Source of the DNA: a virus
Virus record (IMG/VR): IMGVR_UViG_3300045918_000157
Location: 22,400 to 86,399 of that record
Direction: 5' to 3' (one strand)
Length of the DNA: 64,000 nt
The notes below the pieces were generated by a model that did no database searches, was not told where the DNA came from, and was given only the letters and a program-made list of their open reading frames with translations. Positions 63,938 through 64,000 of the stretch are shown piece by piece; the stretch's first letter is position 1, and each line of letters begins with the position of its first letter. Position numbers and translations under genes: made by a program.

Positions 63938-64000
63938 TTAAGCCCTTGCGTCCATGACAGCCAGTTCCTCTGCCGTGGGGTAACGCAGGCCCGTGAAGGG
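63938..64000 (-). CDS. 3' end of a gene cut by the window edge
   Basis: The last 20 codons of a leftward frame read LRYPTAEELAVMDARA before TAA. The next start follows three bases later. Too little is present to name it. Confidence 0.38.
   Translation of the reverse strand, partial: PFTGLRYPTAEELAVMDARA

Noticed and set aside
1-64000. CRISPR arrays
   Set aside because: No series of regularly spaced identical repeats with unique spacers was seen. The repeats found are tandem, palindromic or leader repeats.
1-64000. tRNA or rRNA genes
   Set aside because: Intergenic gaps were read for tRNA-like features and none was convincing, but no covariance search could be run. tRNAscan-SE would settle it.
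1-64000. Insertion sequences or an integrase with att sites
   Set aside because: No DDE transposase, terminal repeats with target duplication or tyrosine integrase was recognised. The serine recombinase is of the short resolvase type, not a large phage integrase.

Overview
The window is the right-hand part of the structural region plus most of the replication and accessory region of a double-stranded DNA tailed phage (Caudoviricetes). The long J-like tail-tip protein suggests a siphovirus-type tail. The lysis cassette carries a classic Rz/Rz1 spanin pair, so the host is Gram-negative. Several accessory families resemble those of phages of beta- and gammaproteobacteria, but the sequence alone does not name the host.

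Layout. (1) 1-7.1 kb, rightward: a tail-tip J-like protein cut by the window edge, a fibre with a self-cleaving S74 chaperone domain and small tail-associated proteins. (2) 7.2-16.1 kb, rightward: a giant fibre built of carbohydrate-binding and LamG-like modules, a NlpC/P60-like hydrolase, a membrane-anchored coiled coil and a secreted-type GH12 glycoside hydrolase with a carbohydrate-binding module. (3) 15.7-17.2 kb, rightward: lysis cassette of two candidate holins, a GH24 endolysin and nested spanins. (4) 17.2-34 kb, leftward: replication and recombination. It holds SbcC/SbcD-like nuclease subunits, a PD-(D/E)XK nuclease, a full-length Pol I with fused 5' nuclease, dNMP kinase, an HNH protein, a MazG-like enzyme, a DnaQ-like exonuclease, an AEP primase-helicase fusion, a SNF2-type helicase and an ATP-dependent ligase. 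(5) 34-59.9 kb, leftward: a dense array of small accessory genes with tight overlaps. It includes a ParA/ribbon-helix-helix partition cassette flanked by related repeats, three tandem single-pass membrane microproteins, one rightward serine resolvase, a zinc-peptidase-like protein and a 670-residue orphan. (6) 59.9-60.7 kb: an AT-rich regulatory hub with four copies of a palindromic operator, divergent promoters, a 40-bp palindrome and a long structured leader RNA. (7) 61-64 kb, leftward: small genes, four of them preceded by the same hairpin-bearing leader.

How the parts fit. The primase-helicase, Pol I, exonuclease, ligase and SNF2 helicase form a largely self-sufficient replisome, and SbcCD with the PD-(D/E)XK nuclease gives recombination or end processing. 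MazG-like and dNMP kinase enzymes adjust nucleotide pools. No integrase was seen. The partition cassette plus a serine resolvase therefore raise the possibility that the phage can persist as a plasmid-like prophage (phage-plasmid). That is an inference: the rest of the genome is outside the window and no classical CI-type repressor was recognised. The hub at 60 kb is the most likely lysis/lysogeny or early-gene switch.
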